DNA of 5,672 nucleotides from an uncultured Clostridia bacterium (GTDB lineage Bacteria > Bacillota > Clostridia > Lachnospirales > Lachnospiraceae), in NCBI GenBank assembly GCA_946405675.1, contig CAMJIC010000162.1:1-5672 (forward strand), in the 5' to 3' direction. The notes below the pieces were generated by a model. The model did no database searches. It was not told the origin of the DNA and saw only the letters and a program-made list of their open reading frames with translations. Position numbers and translations under genes: made by a program. Positions 5,368 through 5,672 of the stretch are shown in pieces. Every line of letters begins with the position of its first letter. Positions within the stretch are counted from its first letter, which is position 1.

Positions 5368-5672
5368 ATGGAAAAGGAGCATGGTCAGCGGGGACATAGA
5401 CAGGCAGGAACCGGGACGTTTCATTTATTGCTCAGCCTGATAGTCATCCTGGTGCTTGGCATGATGCTTTGCATCAGCTGCGGAAAAACATTTTCTGCAT
5501 TCGGAGCAGAGACGAAGGAAGGAAGAGGACAGGGCAGGGAGACGGAAATCGCGCAGAGCAAAGAAACGGAAAGCGCGCAGAATAAGGAGACAGAAAGCGG
5601 GCAGGATAAGGAGGCGGAAAGCGCGCAGAGCAAGGAAACAGAAAGCGGACAGGATAAGGAGGCGGAAAGCGC
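5368..5672 (+). CDS. N-terminus of an exported or anchored repeat protein (cut by window end)
   Basis: An open frame runs from ATG at 5368 to the window edge without a stop (101 codons). GGAAGG lies 9 bases upstream. The overlapping ATG at 5364 stops after 11 codons. Residues 1-17 are basic and polar. Residues 18-37 are a strong hydrophobic segment that ends in MLCISCGK. Cys38 nearly fits a lipobox (Ile-Ser before it), but Cys at -3 breaks the pattern; an SAFG/A signal peptidase site near 46 and a plain membrane anchor are alternatives. From residue 58 the chain becomes an 8-residue repeat, E-(T/A)-E-(S/I)-(A/G)-Q-(S/N/D)-K, for at least five units. The downstream domain is not in the window, so the function is unknown. 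It follows the FHA-ABC gene by 118 bp on the same strand with no clear terminator between, so a shared operon is plausible. Confidence 0.75.
   Translation, partial: MEKEHGQRGHRQAGTGTFHLLLSLIVILVLGMMLCISCGKTFSAFGAETKEGRGQGRETEIAQSKETESAQNKETESGQDKEAESAQSKETESGQDKEAES
5539..5672 (+). repeat. 24-bp tandem coding repeat, open at the right edge
   Basis: Units begin at 5539, 5563, 5587, 5611, 5635 and 5659 (the last cut off). Each encodes eight residues such as ETESAQSK, ETESGQDK or EAESAQSK. The third and fifth units differ by two bases and the fourth and sixth agree over the 14 bases visible, so there is also a 48-bp two-unit period. The first unit is the most divergent (Ile instead of Ser). The array continues outside the window. 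Confidence 0.95.

Noticed and set aside
5421..5633. Minus-strand frame with a Cys/Leu/Ser-rich repeat
   Set aside because: It is the reverse reading of the 24-bp coding repeats, with no ribosome site or independent support.
5539..5672. CRISPR-like array at the right edge
   Set aside because: The repeats are contiguous 24-bp units with no spacers, and they keep one open reading frame encoding a regular 8-residue unit.

Overview
The window looks like chromosomal DNA from a Gram-positive Clostridia-type bacterium, most plausibly a Lachnospiraceae relative. The grounds are strong AGGAGG-type ribosome sites, roughly balanced base composition, and protein families and codon use that resemble gut Firmicutes. 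This placement is inference from style, not from a marker gene. No rRNA, tRNA, CRISPR array, transposase or phage gene was seen.

Layout, left to right. (1) 49-570 (+): a small three-helix membrane protein whose C-terminus ends in two near-identical 14-residue repeats. (2) 571-719: a gap holding an 11-bp hairpin element. (3) 720-1625 (+): a serine alpha/beta hydrolase of the lysophospholipase / monoacylglycerol-lipase type with a recognisable Ser-Asp-His triad, followed at once by a long terminator hairpin. (4) 1784-2431 (-): an RpiB/LacA/LacB-family sugar-phosphate isomerase with an extra C-terminal region. The end of this gene has been tandemly duplicated into the convergent spacer (1731-1816). 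(5) 2432-2684: a divergent control region with a candidate minus-strand promoter, operator-like half-sites, a second copy of the hairpin element and a plus-strand extended -10. (6) 2685-5249 (+): the largest gene, an 854-residue fusion of two divergent FHA-like domains, an ABC ATPase and an ABCG/ABC2-type membrane domain, with an architecture like mycobacterial Rv1747. (7) 5368 to the right edge (+): the start of an exported or membrane-anchored protein that runs into an 8-residue acidic/polar repeat (24-bp units) and is cut by the window end.

The FHA-ABC gene and the truncated repeat protein lie on the same strand, 118 bp apart, with no clear terminator between them, so they may form one operon. 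The FHA-like domains suggest a transporter controlled through protein-protein or phosphoprotein contacts, but no kinase or phosphatase gene is inside the window. The hydrolase and the isomerase look like separate, ordinary metabolic units.

The most unusual signals are the two intergenic hairpins, which share stem length, loop length and loop sequence while their stem bases differ with pairing mostly kept; the duplicated 3' end of the isomerase gene; and the repeat tails on the proteins at both edges.
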